DNA of 64,000 nt from Deltaproteobacteria bacterium (GTDB lineage Bacteria > Myxococcota > Kuafuiibacteriia > Kuafuiibacteriales > Kuafuiibacteriaceae), in contig WYAZ01000180.1 of the NCBI GenBank assembly GCA_011526105.1, forward strand, positions 33,844-97,843, read 5' to 3'. Under the pieces are notes generated by a model. That model saw nothing but the letters and a program-made list of their open reading frames with translations, was not told the DNA's origin and did no database searches. Positions 18,270 through 27,960 of the stretch are shown piece by piece. The translations under genes and the position numbers were made by a program. The first letter of the stretch is position 1, and each line of letters opens with the position of its first letter.

Positions 18270-21200
18270 TTGACTGCCGAGACCGTCTCGCTGCGGATCA
18301 CGCTCCGCTACAAGGACTTTGACGAGTTCTCCGATCGCTTTTCGGAGAACATCTCCTCCGCCGGGCTGTTCCTTCGAACCCGTTCGCCGAAGCCCACGGG
18401 CACCAAGATCCGCTTCGAACTGCTCCTCGCCAGCGGTGACCGAATTCTCCGCGGTGAGGGTGCGGTCGTCAGCGTGCGGCATGATGACCGACCAGGCATG
18501 GCGCTGCGCTTCGCGGCGCTCGACCAGCAGTCGCAGGACGTGGTCGACCGGGTCGTCGCTCAGCACGGGGAGGGCGAGCTCGCGCCCACGCCGCTGTCCA
18601 CCCCGTTCCGTCGTGGGTCTTCAGTGGGGAGCACCGGCATCGGAAAGGGCTTTGGCGGGGGCTTTGGCTTCGGCGGGAGCGCAGCGGGCTTCGGTTCCAC
18701 GGGAGGTGTGCTGCCTCGCGCACCCTCGAGTTGGGCGGGTCGTGCCTCGGAGCCGCCCAAGAGCCACTCGCAGCCGGTGCCGGCGACGCCCGGACGCCGC
18801 GGATCCACGGCCCGTCCTTGGGAAGGAGTCGACCTGGCAGACGCGCAAACCACCCAGCGCATCGACCTCGACAACCCGGACCACACCGCGACGCAGCGTA
18901 TCTCGGTCTCGCCGAGCCCGCAGAGTCTCGAGCCCGCCTACGACACACTCGTGCACGAGGAGCGCACCGAGCTGAGTGCATCGTCGCTCGCCGCGCTCGA
19001 GCCCAGGACCGAGGCGCTCGCAGCTTCAGCACTCCCTCCCGTCTCCGAACCCGATGCACCCGCGAGCGAGCCCCCGGAGCTTGCGCCGGAGCTCCTCCTC
19101 ACCTCTCCGGAAGGGGTCGCACTCCAGCGCACTGAGCTGTCTGTACCAGAGGCCGCGCAGGCACCCGAGGCCGCGGCCGACGAGGAGGCGGTCGCGCTCG
19201 AGTCCTCGGGCGGCGAAGAGGAGGCACCCGATACGCGTGTGTCGGCGACCTCGTCTCCCGAGGCGGTGACCACCGAACTCGCGATCTCGCCCTCTCGAGA
19301 CGAGGCTGAGGCGGAGCCGGCGAAGATCGCGATGCCCGAATCCCCCGCGCACGAAATCGTCGCCGAGCAGGTGCCTTCGTCCGAGGGCGCGGGGCTCGCG
19401 GCGGCTGCGGAACCGCCGAGCGCGCCGGCGACCGGGGCGTCCGAAGAACCTCCCGCGGAGGATGCCCCGAGCTCTGAGCCCGAACCCGAGGTCGCGGCCG
19501 CTGAGACCGTCGCCGCAGAAACGCCGGCGCCTGCGGAGTCCGAAGCCCCGCCCGAAGAGGCAGCGTTCGTAGCGCCCGCAGACGAATCGGAGATCCCGGC
19601 CGAAGAGCCCGCACAGATCGCAGAGCCCGCGCAAGTCGCAGAGCCCGCGCAGATCGCAGAGCCCGCAGAGATCGCTGAGCCCGCGCCGCGCGCGGAGGAG
19701 GATGTGCCGTCTCCGCCGGCCTCCGTCTCGTCCATGCCGGCCGCCACCTCGGATCTGCGCCCCACCGGTGCGCTCGTCGCGGCGAGCGGGATGCTCTCCC
19801 CCTCCAATCCGCCTTCGTCTCCTCCGCCAGAGCCCAGCTCCGAGGCCGACGTCGGGTTCGGAACGGAGGAGGGCAGAGGGCCCTCGGCGCCGGCATCGGC
19901 CGAGAGCGAAGAAAGCCGACCCGCTTGGCACGGTGGGCCTACGCCCAGGCCTTCGTGGACTGCAGATCTGCGCATGAGTGATCCGCCGTCCCCGGCTCCC
20001 GCAGCGAGCGCGAGCGCGGCGACCGCGGACCTCGGACGTCGGGCCTCGAGCCCCGCCTCGGACTCGGGACTCGACGAGCCCCCATTGGTCGTGCCGGTCT
20101 CTTCGGAGCGCCTCGCGGCCCAGCCGCCGGGTACCGACTCGAGCGACGTGCTGCCCGCTGCGATCCCGTTCGAGAGAAGCTCCGAGCCGCCGGTCGCCGA
20201 ACCCGACTGGGCGGTCGATGCCTCCCCGCTGGCGGAAGAAGAAAGGGACCCTCCCGCACCCTTGGAGATGGAGCCGCCCGCAATCACGAGGCGATCGTCC
20301 AAGCCCAACTTCCCTCCGGCGTGGATGTCGGCCACGCCCGCGGTGGAGTATCGCGCGCTCACCAAAGACAAGGGAGAGCCGCCCAAGCCCGCGGCGCGCG
20401 AGAGCTCCACTCCGCGCCAGTCGGTGCCCGCGTTCAAGGCGCCCACCCCGGAGGTCGCGTCGGACGAGTCTCCCCCGGTGGACTTCTCCGAGCGCTCCGA
20501 CCGGACGGCGCCCGAGGCTCCCAAGCACGAGGAGGCGCCACAGGATCTCGGGCCGACCCCGTCGCCGTCAGAGCTCGAGGCGACGATGCCACCGCCCAGC
20601 TCGAGCGAGCCGGTCGAGCAAGACATCGAAGACTTCCTGGGATCCTTTGCGCCGGGCGAGTTCTCGTCCCCCGAACGGACCTCTCCGGAGTCGTCGCGTA
20701 CCGAGGAGCCGGCGTCAGGGAGCTGGGCCTCGGAGATCCAGTCCGATGAACTGGCCGCCCAGGAGCTCACGCAGGTCGAGCGCGAGAGGCCCAGGACGCC
20801 GCCGCCTCGCCAAGGGTCGGGACTCGTGCGCTCCGAACCGAATCGACCGGTCTCCGAGCGCGGTGCGCCAGCCGTCCCGAGCACGCTCCCGCCGTCCGTG
20901 AATCCGACTCCGGCCCCTGCGACGACACCGCCCGTCGGTGCGAAGGCCCTCGAGCTGATTCAGGCCTTTGTGGTCGAAGAAGTGCCCTCCGAGTCCGCGC
21001 CCGCCGACGAGCCGACGGAGGTCTTGAAGCTCGACCGCCGGCCGGCCGCCAGTGTCGTGCGGAGCCAAGAGCGAGAGGTGAGCGTTCGAGGTGTGGGCGC
21101 ACCCGACGGTGGACGAACTCCGAGCGCACTCGACTGGGGGACGCCGCAGCCGAATCGGGCGGTGTCCTCGACGGGCCGAAAGCCCGCCGTCGAGAAGGAG

Positions 21201-22931
21201 CCCACGCGCGCGGGCCGTGAGTACACGATTGCCTCCGGGCCCGACCAGGCCCCTCCGGATCTCGCGCCCATCGTCCCGCGTCGTACCTCGGTGCCGCCGG
21301 CGACCGGGCAGTGGACCGAGGAACCGCAACGGCCGGAGCTGCGCGGCAAGCCGATCGTGGGTCTCGATCTGGGCGGGCGCTGGGCTCGTCTCGGCATGGT
21401 GACCGATGGTCGGTTTGAGCCCCTGAAGCTCGGGGGAGACGAGCGGTTCTTCGCTTTGGTTGGGCTCCGAGAGGACGGTTCGGTCGCGGTGGGCGCCGAA
21501 GCCCGGCAGTTGGCGGCTCACCAGCCCGAGCGCGTGTTCTCGCCTCGCCGAATCCTCGGGCTGCTCGCGGGCGAGGTCCCGACGAGCGACGACCTCCCGA
21601 AGATCATTGCCACCCCCGGGTCGGTGCAACTCGAGTTGCATGGACACACACTCGACCTCGCCCACGTGCTCGCGAATCTCTTCGAACCGCTGAGGAGTCG
21701 CATCGAAGCCGCGGTCGGAGCCAACGCCGCGCGTGTCATCATCTCGATCCCTTTCGAGGCGGACGAACGAGCAAGGCAGGTGTTGCGGAGCGCCTGCAAG
21801 AAGGCCCACCTCGAGCTCGTTCGCCTGGTGACGGATCCTGCCGCCGTCCTGTTCGCGACGGACTTCGACAGCAAGCCCGTCGACTCCCTTCTCTTTGTCG
21901 ATCTCGACGCCCACGATCTCACCGTGTCGGTGGCTCGGCGCAACCGGTCCGGGTTTGGCGTGTCACTCGGCGTCTTCGAACCGGCGCTCTCCGCTGTGCA
22001 GCTCAACGAAGCCATCATGCGCTTCGTGATCACCGAGCTGGAGAAGCAAGGCGAGGACCTCCGAGACGACCGGGTTGTGCGCGCGCGTCTCCTCGATGCG
22101 ATCGAAAAGGCGCTCGAGACTGGGCAGAAAGAACAGAACCTCGAACTCAAGGTCGTTCTCCCCGAGACCGGAGATATACAGACGGAGCGCGCGATTCAGA
22201 TCCCCGCGCAGAGGCTCGTCGAAGTGACCGAACGCTGGGTGGCGGAGATCATGACCAAGGTGAACCAGCTCCTCGCGGATGCCGGTATTCATCCTCGGGC
22301 GCTCGGCGCCGTGGTGCTCGCGGGCGCGGCTTCGCGCTACCCGGCCCTCCAGCGCGAGCTCATCGCTCAGACTCAGATCCGTCCTCAGGAGGAGGCCACT
22401 GGTCCCCATCTGCGAGTGCGTGGCCTCGCGAGTATGGCCCAGCGCATGCTCTCCGAAGAACGCACGGAAAGGCCCGAGCGGTTGTCGAAGCCGATTGGAC
22501 TTGGCCTGCCCGGCGGACGTTATCGGCCGCTCGTGAGTCCCAGCGATGCTCTGCCCGTGCGCCAGGTGCGAAAGCAGGCTACCACCCGCGACTTCCAGGC
22601 CGAGGTGGAGCTGTTGTTCTATCAGGGCACCGCGGAGCAGGTGGGCGGCAATACCTTCCTCGGTTCGGTGGCGCTGACCGGTCTCCCGAAGGAGGCGCGC
22701 GGGGAGGTCTCGGTCGAGGTGGAGATCACCGTCGATCAGGACGCGGTGCTCTCGGTGACGCTCTCCGAAGCGACGTCGGGAAGGCGGGCTCGCCTCACCG
22801 TGCCCACCGAAGACACGCCGCACCCCCGCGCTTTGGAGGTCAAGGCGCAGCCGACGGTGGTTGATCTCTCGGATCCGACCAAAGCTCGAGCCGAAAAGAA
22901 GGGTCTCATCGGCCGCTTCTTCGGCCGCTGA
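18270..22931 (+). CDS. PilZ domain-disordered linker-Hsp70-like ATPase fusion
   Basis: 1553 residues. Residues 1 to about 97 are a PilZ-type domain (LRITLRYKDFDEFSDRFSEN; SSAGLFLRT; GEGAVVSV), possibly a c-di-GMP sensor. About 100-1020 is a very long Pro/Ala/Ser/Glu-rich region with no fold visible and four tandem copies of a six-residue AQIAEP-like unit. From about 1026 to the end is an actin-fold Hsp70/DnaK-like domain: phosphate-1 GKPIVGLDLGGRWARLGMV, phosphate-2-like LLFVDLDAHDLTVSVARR, adenosine-like ALGAVVLAGAASRYPALQRE, plus a short beta-rich substrate-like domain. The start is a TTG with AAGAAGG upstream. Whether the PilZ part keeps the RxxxR c-di-GMP motif is doubtful; I do not see a clean one. 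Confidence 0.85.
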   Translation: MTAETVSLRITLRYKDFDEFSDRFSENISSAGLFLRTRSPKPTGTKIRFELLLASGDRILRGEGAVVSVRHDDRPGMALRFAALDQQSQDVVDRVVAQHGEGELAPTPLSTPFRRGSSVGSTGIGKGFGGGFGFGGSAAGFGSTGGVLPRAPSSWAGRASEPPKSHSQPVPATPGRRGSTARPWEGVDLADAQTTQRIDLDNPDHTATQRISVSPSPQSLEPAYDTLVHEERTELSASSLAALEPRTEALAASALPPVSEPDAPASEPPELAPELLLTSPEGVALQRTELSVPEAAQAPEAAADEEAVALESSGGEEEAPDTRVSATSSPEAVTTELAISPSRDEAEAEPAKIAMPESPAHEIVAEQVPSSEGAGLAAAAEPPSAPATGASEEPPAEDAPSSEPEPEVAAAETVAAETPAPAESEAPPEEAAFVAPADESEIPAEEPAQIAEPAQVAEPAQIAEPAEIAEPAPRAEEDVPSPPASVSSMPAATSDLRPTGALVAASGMLSPSNPPSSPPPEPSSEADVGFGTEEGRGPSAPASAESEESRPAWHGGPTPRPSWTADLRMSDPPSPAPAASASAATADLGRRASSPASDSGLDEPPLVVPVSSERLAAQPPGTDSSDVLPAAIPFERSSEPPVAEPDWAVDASPLAEEERDPPAPLEMEPPAITRRSSKPNFPPAWMSATPAVEYRALTKDKGEPPKPAARESSTPRQSVPAFKAPTPEVASDESPPVDFSERSDRTAPEAPKHEEAPQDLGPTPSPSELEATMPPPSSSEPVEQDIEDFLGSFAPGEFSSPERTSPESSRTEEPASGSWASEIQSDELAAQELTQVERERPRTPPPRQGSGLVRSEPNRPVSERGAPAVPSTLPPSVNPTPAPATTPPVGAKALELIQAFVVEEVPSESAPADEPTEVLKLDRRPAASVVRSQEREVSVRGVGAPDGGRTPSALDWGTPQPNRAVSSTGRKPAVEKEPTRAGREYTIASGPDQAPPDLAPIVPRRTSVPPATGQWTEEPQRPELRGKPIVGLDLGGRWARLGMVTDGRFEPLKLGGDERFFALVGLREDGSVAVGAEARQLAAHQPERVFSPRRILGLLAGEVPTSDDLPKIIATPGSVQLELHGHTLDLAHVLANLFEPLRSRIEAAVGANAARVIISIPFEADERARQVLRSACKKAHLELVRLVTDPAAVLFATDFDSKPVDSLLFVDLDAHDLTVSVARRNRSGFGVSLGVFEPALSAVQLNEAIMRFVITELEKQGEDLRDDRVVRARLLDAIEKALETGQKEQNLELKVVLPETGDIQTERAIQIPAQRLVEVTERWVAEIMTKVNQLLADAGIHPRALGAVVLAGAASRYPALQRELIAQTQIRPQEEATGPHLRVRGLASMAQRMLSEERTERPERLSKPIGLGLPGGRYRPLVSPSDALPVRQVRKQATTRDFQAEVELLFYQGTAEQVGGNTFLGSVALTGLPKEARGEVSVEVEITVDQDAVLSVTLSEATSGRRARLTVPTEDTPHPRALEVKAQPTVVDLSDPTKARAEKKGLIGRFFGR
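19611..19682 (+). repeat. Four tandem 18-bp units inside the PilZ-Hsp70 linker
   Basis: Units begin at 19611, 19629, 19647 and 19665 and encode AQIAEP, AQVAEP, AQIAEP and AEIAEP. The first base changes are mostly synonymous or conservative, so the coding repeat appears maintained. Confidence 0.85.
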
Positions 22932-22945
22932 GCTCGCGCTGAGCT

Positions 22946-24304
22946 CTAGATCTCGACGAGACGGAGCGCCTCGGCGATTGAGCTCGAACGTGCGCGTTCG
23001 ATCATCTCGTCCGCCAGGCTCTGGCCGCGTTCCGCTCGTTCCACCAGGGGCAACATGCACTCCGCGCAGTCGGGCGCCGCCTGCGAGAGACCGCGATAGG
23101 CGAGGTCGACGAGCTCCTTGACGACACGGCGTGCCGAGCCGATGGGGCTCACTGCCTCGAGGCCGACGCGAGCGACCTCCGCCTGCAGGGTGACGACATC
23201 GGCGAAGCTCAAAGCCGAGATCCGCTCGTCCGCCTCGAGCCGACTGGCCTCGATGTCGAGGAGTCCGCGCCAGAACGCCGCGATCGCGGTGGCTTCTCGT
23301 GGTGGTGCGCAGTCTGCGCCACGAAGCTCGATGTAGCTCTTGATTCGGATCTCCGGAAATAGGCTCGTCAGGTGGTCGATGAAGTCAGAGACGGTGACGA
23401 CCGTGCCTTCGAATCCGTGCTGAGCGAAGTGTGCGAATGGGCGCGCCTCCGGCATTCGGTAGGCGTCGTCGCGAAGGAAGAACATCGCCGGAGTAGAGAG
23501 CGCTCGCTCGACGTAGCGAACAAAGGTGAGCCCGCGTTCATCCAGCATCTCCGGCCAGAGACCGGAGCGAGTGTTGTCGGTGTCTCGCCAGATCTCGTAG
23601 CGTTCGCTCACATGCTCGCCGATGCGGCCACCCACGAAGGGCGCGGAGGCGGTCAAGGCCGAGAAGAAAGGGGTCGCGCGAGCGGCGGTGCGCACCTTGT
23701 TGGTCATGCTCTCTTCGTCGCTGTAGTCGACGGCGCACTGAACGCTGCCGGTGAGGTGCATCATGTCGAGGCCGCGAGTACCGCGCGTGGGCATGTACCG
23801 TCGCATGAGGTCGTAGCGGGCCTTGGGCATCTTGGCCGCGGTGTTCCGGTCTACGTAGGGCTGATGCCCCATGGCCCAGAAGCCGACCCCTTCACGAGCT
23901 CCGGACGCCTTCATCGCATCGCTGAAGGTCTCGAGCTCGAGCCTCAAGTCCTTGAGCTTTCGATAAGGACGACTCGCGTATTCGATCTGACCACCCGGCT
24001 CGAGCGAGATGACGATGCCGTTCCCTTTGGCACCGACGAGCAGGCCGCTGCTCTCGTGCTCTGGACTCAGGCTGCGATCCGAGATCAGGTGGTCGAGCAC
24101 TCGGGCGAGGGTGGGGTGCTCCACCGGTCCGTCGTTGGCCTGAAGAAAGGGAAGCAGCTCGATCTCGAGGCCGATCATCCACCGATCGCGCGGCTTGGCG
24201 CCCGAGGTAAATAGCTCAGCCAGCGCCTCGACGCTGGTCTCGCGGAGCGGTCGCGCAAGGAACTCGTTTTGGGACCCCGTCTCCAGGGTCATCGGTCGCG
24301 ACAT
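22946..24304 (-). CDS. gshA: Glutamate--cysteine ligase (GCS2/plant-type)
   Basis: 452 residues, the usual length of proteobacterial plant-type glutamate-cysteine ligases. Diagnostic stretches are IGLEIELLPFL (substrate/metal glutamates), VISLEPGGQIEYASRP, GHQPYVDRNTAAKMPKARYD, MHLTGSVQCAVDYSDEESM and SYIELRGADCAPP. The enzyme makes gamma-glutamylcysteine, the first step of glutathione synthesis. No gshB is seen nearby. It converges with the PilZ-Hsp70 gene (14 bases apart) and diverges from the EI24 gene. The start at 24304 lacks a clear Shine-Dalgarno; a second ATG four codons in is possible. Confidence 0.92.
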   Translation of the reverse strand: MSRPMTLETGSQNEFLARPLRETSVEALAELFTSGAKPRDRWMIGLEIELLPFLQANDGPVEHPTLARVLDHLISDRSLSPEHESSGLLVGAKGNGIVISLEPGGQIEYASRPYRKLKDLRLELETFSDAMKASGAREGVGFWAMGHQPYVDRNTAAKMPKARYDLMRRYMPTRGTRGLDMMHLTGSVQCAVDYSDEESMTNKVRTAARATPFFSALTASAPFVGGRIGEHVSERYEIWRDTDNTRSGLWPEMLDERGLTFVRYVERALSTPAMFFLRDDAYRMPEARPFAHFAQHGFEGTVVTVSDFIDHLTSLFPEIRIKSYIELRGADCAPPREATAIAAFWRGLLDIEASRLEADERISALSFADVVTLQAEVARVGLEAVSPIGSARRVVKELVDLAYRGLSQAAPDCAECMLPLVERAERGQSLADEMIERARSSSIAEALRLVEI

Positions 24305-24421
24305 GGAAGTATGGGCTCCAGAACGGGGAATCGACGATGGGAGTGGGACCGGTCAAGCCTGTGGTTCGGGATTCGACATGAAGCCCCGTCTTTCAGCGTG
24401 GTCCCACCCAGGGTCCACCGG

Positions 24422-24427
24422 TAGACT
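24422..24427 (+). promoter_or_regulatory. -10 element TAGACT, leaderless arrangement
   Basis: TAGACT ends 7 bases before the ATG at 24435 and no Shine-Dalgarno is present. This supports both the start choice and a leaderless transcript. No good -35 is seen. Confidence 0.5.
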
Positions 24428-24434
24428 GCGCTCC

Positions 24435-25211
24435 ATGAACCAAAGCTCCACCGGCCGCGCGTCGGGGACATCGCCTTTCCCAAGCGGATGGAAAGGATTT
24501 CTGGGTGGCGGGTTTGCGGTCGTGCGCGGCGCGGGTCGGCTTCTCGCGGACCGGGAGCTCAGGAAGCTCGCGCTCCTGCCCGTGGTGGTGACCGGCATCC
24601 TCTACGTCTTGTTTGTCACGCTGGCGGCGATCTATCACGGCGACGTCTTGGCGCTCATCTGGTCGCGACCCGACAGCTGGCTCCTCTACCTCTGGTATGC
24701 CGCGAGCATCTTCGTCTTCCTCGGCATGATTGTCCTGTTGGCTCTGGTCTTCCTCCCGATCGCGAGTGTCATCGCCGGGCCGTTCTACGAGAAGCTCGCG
24801 CTGAAGATCCTGGAGCGCAGGTCCATCCCGGGGCGCGAGGGTGGTTTCCGGGAGGGGATTGCGTCTGCCCTCGCGCGTGTCCTCGTCTTTGCCGTTCCCG
24901 CGATGTTCTTCGCGGTGCTCGCACTCATCCCCTACGTCGGCTTGCCCTTTGTACCTCTGGCCACGACCTTCGGCTGGCTGGGCTTGGCGGCTGAGACCAG
25001 CGAGCCCACGCTGGTGGCGGCGGACCTGCCCCTGCGTGGACGACTTCGAGTCGTGTTCACGTGCTTCTTTCCCATGATCGGGGCGGGCATGGTGGTGGGG
25101 CTCTCGCTGCTCGTCCCGTTGCTCCCGCTGCTCACGCTGCCGGCTGCGATCGTTGGCTTCGCAGAGCTGTATCAGCCTCCGAGCACGAGCGGAGAACGTG
25201 CGTCGGCCTAG
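24435..25211 (+). CDS. EI24/CysZ-like integral membrane protein
   Basis: 258 residues from the ATG at 24435, chosen because a TAGACT box ends 7 bases upstream (an in-frame ATG at 24378 is less likely). The order is that of the EI24 family: a soluble N-terminus with FLGGGFAVVRGAGRLLADRE, then helices LALLPVVVTGILYVLFVTLA, LYLWYAASIFVFLGMIVLLA, SVIAGPFYEKLA, then two to three more helices ending LLVPLLPLLTLPAAIVG. CysZ imports sulfate in enterobacteria, but distant EI24 proteins have no proven substrate. The 3' end overlaps the L,D-transpeptidase start, so the two are co-transcribed. Confidence 0.82.
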   Translation: MNQSSTGRASGTSPFPSGWKGFLGGGFAVVRGAGRLLADRELRKLALLPVVVTGILYVLFVTLAAIYHGDVLALIWSRPDSWLLYLWYAASIFVFLGMIVLLALVFLPIASVIAGPFYEKLALKILERRSIPGREGGFREGIASALARVLVFAVPAMFFAVLALIPYVGLPFVPLATTFGWLGLAAETSEPTLVAADLPLRGRLRVVFTCFFPMIGAGMVVGLSLLVPLLPLLTLPAAIVGFAELYQPPSTSGERASA

Positions 25212-25749
25212 AGGACTTCCCGTCGCGCTTGGGCTGGTTTTTGGCCTCGCCGCGCTCTCGGGTGTCGCGCTCTCTTCTGAGCAGAAGCCCGCCCGCCTGA
25301 TTCGGATCAAGAAGGCCGACCGTGAACTCTGGTACGAGGAGCGTGGTTCGGTCGTTCGAAGGTTTCGGGTGGGTCTCGGAGGCGCGCCGGTGGGCGACAA
25401 GGAGCGTCAAGGGGACAGCAAGACCCCGGAGGGCGAGTTCTACGTCTCCAGCAAGAACCCGCGCTCGGCCTTCCACCGCTTCATCGGGCTCTCGTACCCC
25501 ATGCCGCGCCACGCCGAGCGAGGACTCGATCGCGGGCTCATCACCGACGTGGTCGCCGAGAAGATAAGGAGCGCCGCGCGCCACAAGCGCATTCCGCCCC
25601 AGCTGACCCCGCTAGGAGGCTACGTTGGTATTCACGGAGGTGGCGGGACTTCAGACTGGACGCTCGGCTGCATCGCGGTCACCGACGAGGAGGCTTTGTG
25701 GCTGTTCGAGAGAATGAGACTGAAGGACCCGATCATCATCGAGCCCTGA
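25198..25749 (+). CDS. L,D-transpeptidase (YkuD domain)
   Basis: 183 residues from a GTG at 25198 that overlaps the EI24 stop; GGAGA lies just upstream. A short hydrophobic segment (LPVALGLVFGLAALSGVAL) acts as signal peptide or anchor. The YkuD catalytic domain covers about 35-180: LWYEERGSVVRRFRVGLGG, GDSKTPEGEFYV, and the active site GIHGGGGTSDWTLGCIAVTD, with the catalytic Cys preceded by T-L-G rather than S-H-G. It acts in the periplasm on peptidoglycan stem peptides (3-3 crosslinks or lipoprotein attachment). It faces a lytic transglycosylase gene, another peptidoglycan enzyme. Confidence 0.9.
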   Translation: MRRPRGLPVALGLVFGLAALSGVALSSEQKPARLIRIKKADRELWYEERGSVVRRFRVGLGGAPVGDKERQGDSKTPEGEFYVSSKNPRSAFHRFIGLSYPMPRHAERGLDRGLITDVVAEKIRSAARHKRIPPQLTPLGGYVGIHGGGGTSDWTLGCIAVTDEEALWLFERMRLKDPIIIEP

Positions 25750-25770
25750 AGAACGGAAACGATCTCGAGC

Positions 25771-27912
25771 TCAGAAGCTGACCGCGCCCTCGGTCGGTTT
25801 CACCGCGCGCACCGTCTCGAACTCGACGATGCCCGAACCCTCGAGTCGCTTGTAGACGGAGTAGGTCTCGAGCACCCGGCGAATGTACCGGCGTGTCTCT
25901 CGATAGGAGACGGTCTCGACGAAGACGTCGAGGTCGAGGTCGCTCCGCTCTGCGACCCAGCGGTCCATCGCGCGCGGACCGGCGTTGTACGCGCCGATGG
26001 CGAGCGCCAGCTGACCGTCGTAGCGCTGGAGGAGCTGCTTTAGGTACCAGGCTCCGAGCCAGATGTTCGACTCCGGCTGACGAAACCGCGCCGCATGCGC
26101 CGCCCCGCCATCCGCGGCGCGTCCGATCATGCGCGCGGTGTTGGGCATGATCTGCATGAGGCCACGCGCCCCCGCGCGGCTCGTGACGTAGGGACGGAAG
26201 TGGCTCTCGGTGCGCATGATCGAGAGCACGAGCAGAGGATCGATGTCGTGCACCTTGGAGGAGGCCTCGACGTCCTTCCAGAAGGCCTTGGGGTAGGCCA
26301 GGCGCCAAGCGCGCCAAGCATAGGGCTCGCCGCGCGCCAACTCCGAGCCGTCCTTCGTAATGCCCATCGCCAACAAGAACGCCTCATGATGCGCGCCGAG
26401 GTGGTCGAGCATCTCGGCGATCATCACTCGACCCCGAGTGTCCCGAATCTTCTTGAGCTTTTGATGGGCCACCTGAAGCTCTTCGAGCGCTTCTTCGAGC
26501 ACACCCGCCGCGTGCAGCGAGAGCGCGCGATCGATCGAACGTGGCCGGTCCGTGCCCAAGACCGCGAGCGCCTCCTTCATGCTCGTGGGCTTCTGAGTGG
26601 GCGGAGGCCCGAACGTTCGACCCTCCTCGAGCGCAGCGAGCCGCCGCTCGGCCCAATGTCCGTAGTAGCTGAGCGGCGCTGTCTTCAGTACTTCGCGGTA
26701 CTCGAGTCGAGCGTTCGGTAGATCTTTCTCCCGCTCTCGGATTCGACCCATCCAGTAGTGAGCGAAGACCCCCATCTCGCTGGTCGGATGCTCCTCTCGA
26801 AGCTGATCGAAGGCTCGACGCGCTAGGGCCCCGTTCTCCGCGAGAAACGCGGCCCAACCCGCGAACCAAAGCGCCTCGGCGCGACGCGGCCATCGCCGGT
26901 GCGCGCCGGCAAAGGTGAGGAACCGCCGACTCGCCTCGCCGTAGTCGCCGCCGTTGTAGGGGAGCCAGGCGGAGAAGAACCCAGCCTCTGGGGCGAGCGA
27001 AGACTCGGGGAAGCGCTCCGTCAGCTCGTCGAAGTACTTCATCGCCAGCTCGTTGTCGTCTCGCTTCATGGAGAGTCGGGCGAGGCGATCGAGGACGTCG
27101 GGCCCGCTCTTTGCGTCGAGGCCCGTCCGGTAGAGGCGCTGGAGGACCTCGAGCTCCTCGGAGCGCTTGCCTCGTTTTTGCAGCAGCTCGGCCCGCGCGA
27201 GCTCGACGTCGAGCTCGAGCTCGGGATGTTTCTCGGCGAGTGCACTCAAGGCGTCTTCTGCCTGCTCCCAAGCTCCGTCGCGGAAGAGGTTCTTCGCGCG
27301 GACCAAGGCAACTCGTGCCGAGGTGACCGGCGGCGAAACACCCTTCTTCGCGAGGCGGTCGAGCAGGACCTCGGCCTCACGCGCGACCTTCGAGGCGGGG
27401 TAGTCCACCTGGAGGCGGAAGGCGGCCTCGGCAGCGGCCTTGCGTTGCCCTGCGCGTTCGAGGAGCGTGGCGCGCTCGAGGAGCAGACTCGGGCGTTGTC
27501 TCACGCTCTTGTCCGCGAGCAAGACGTCGATGAATCGGAGATGCTCTTCGTAGCGTTTGGTCAGCTTCGCCACGTTGATGAGCCCCCGCGTCGCGCGACC
27601 CCGAACGATCTTGAGCTCTCCGTGCTCGTGGGCGAACAAGTAGGCCTCTCGGGCCTGTTCGCGTTGTCCGAGCGCGAGCAGGGCGTCACCTCTGAGCAGG
27701 GCTTCGCGGTCGGGGATGAGGCTGTTCTTCTTCTTGGCGAGGGCCTTCAAGGACTCAGCGGCCCGGCCTCGGGCCAGCAGGCGCTTAGCTTCCGCGTAGT
27801 GTTCCGCGCTCTCGAGAGCGGGCGCCACCTCGGGCCGCTCGGCGTCCTCCGTGTTCGCCTTTGGGGTCGGCCCCGAGGCGATGAGTAGCAGGGCGAACTT
27901 GGCCGCTAGCAT
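25771..27912 (-). CDS. Soluble lytic murein transglycosylase, Slt70-type with TPR-like superhelix
   Basis: 713 residues. The N-terminal signal peptide (MLAAKFALLLIASG...) is followed by some 500 residues of TPR-like helical hairpins (RAAESLKALAKK; AKRLLARGRA; RREHP-type repeats) corresponding to the Slt70 ring. The C-terminal SLT domain (about 550-690) has the catalytic Glu in IMRTESHFRPYVTSRAGARG, then GLMQIMPNTA and AIGAYNAGPRAMDRW, and ends with the Slt-specific ETVSYRETRRYIRRVLETY. It cleaves glycan strands in the periplasm, releasing 1,6-anhydromuropeptides. It converges with the L,D-transpeptidase gene. AGAGG lies about 11 bases before the ATG. Confidence 0.93.
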   Translation of the reverse strand: MLAAKFALLLIASGPTPKANTEDAERPEVAPALESAEHYAEAKRLLARGRAAESLKALAKKKNSLIPDREALLRGDALLALGQREQAREAYLFAHEHGELKIVRGRATRGLINVAKLTKRYEEHLRFIDVLLADKSVRQRPSLLLERATLLERAGQRKAAAEAAFRLQVDYPASKVAREAEVLLDRLAKKGVSPPVTSARVALVRAKNLFRDGAWEQAEDALSALAEKHPELELDVELARAELLQKRGKRSEELEVLQRLYRTGLDAKSGPDVLDRLARLSMKRDDNELAMKYFDELTERFPESSLAPEAGFFSAWLPYNGGDYGEASRRFLTFAGAHRRWPRRAEALWFAGWAAFLAENGALARRAFDQLREEHPTSEMGVFAHYWMGRIREREKDLPNARLEYREVLKTAPLSYYGHWAERRLAALEEGRTFGPPPTQKPTSMKEALAVLGTDRPRSIDRALSLHAAGVLEEALEELQVAHQKLKKIRDTRGRVMIAEMLDHLGAHHEAFLLAMGITKDGSELARGEPYAWRAWRLAYPKAFWKDVEASSKVHDIDPLLVLSIMRTESHFRPYVTSRAGARGLMQIMPNTARMIGRAADGGAAHAARFRQPESNIWLGAWYLKQLLQRYDGQLALAIGAYNAGPRAMDRWVAERSDLDLDVFVETVSYRETRRYIRRVLETYSVYKRLEGSGIVEFETVRAVKPTEGAVSF

Positions 27913-27960
27913 GGGATCGAGAACCTCTCGTCGAGCGCGACGTCGTCCCTACTCGAGTGC

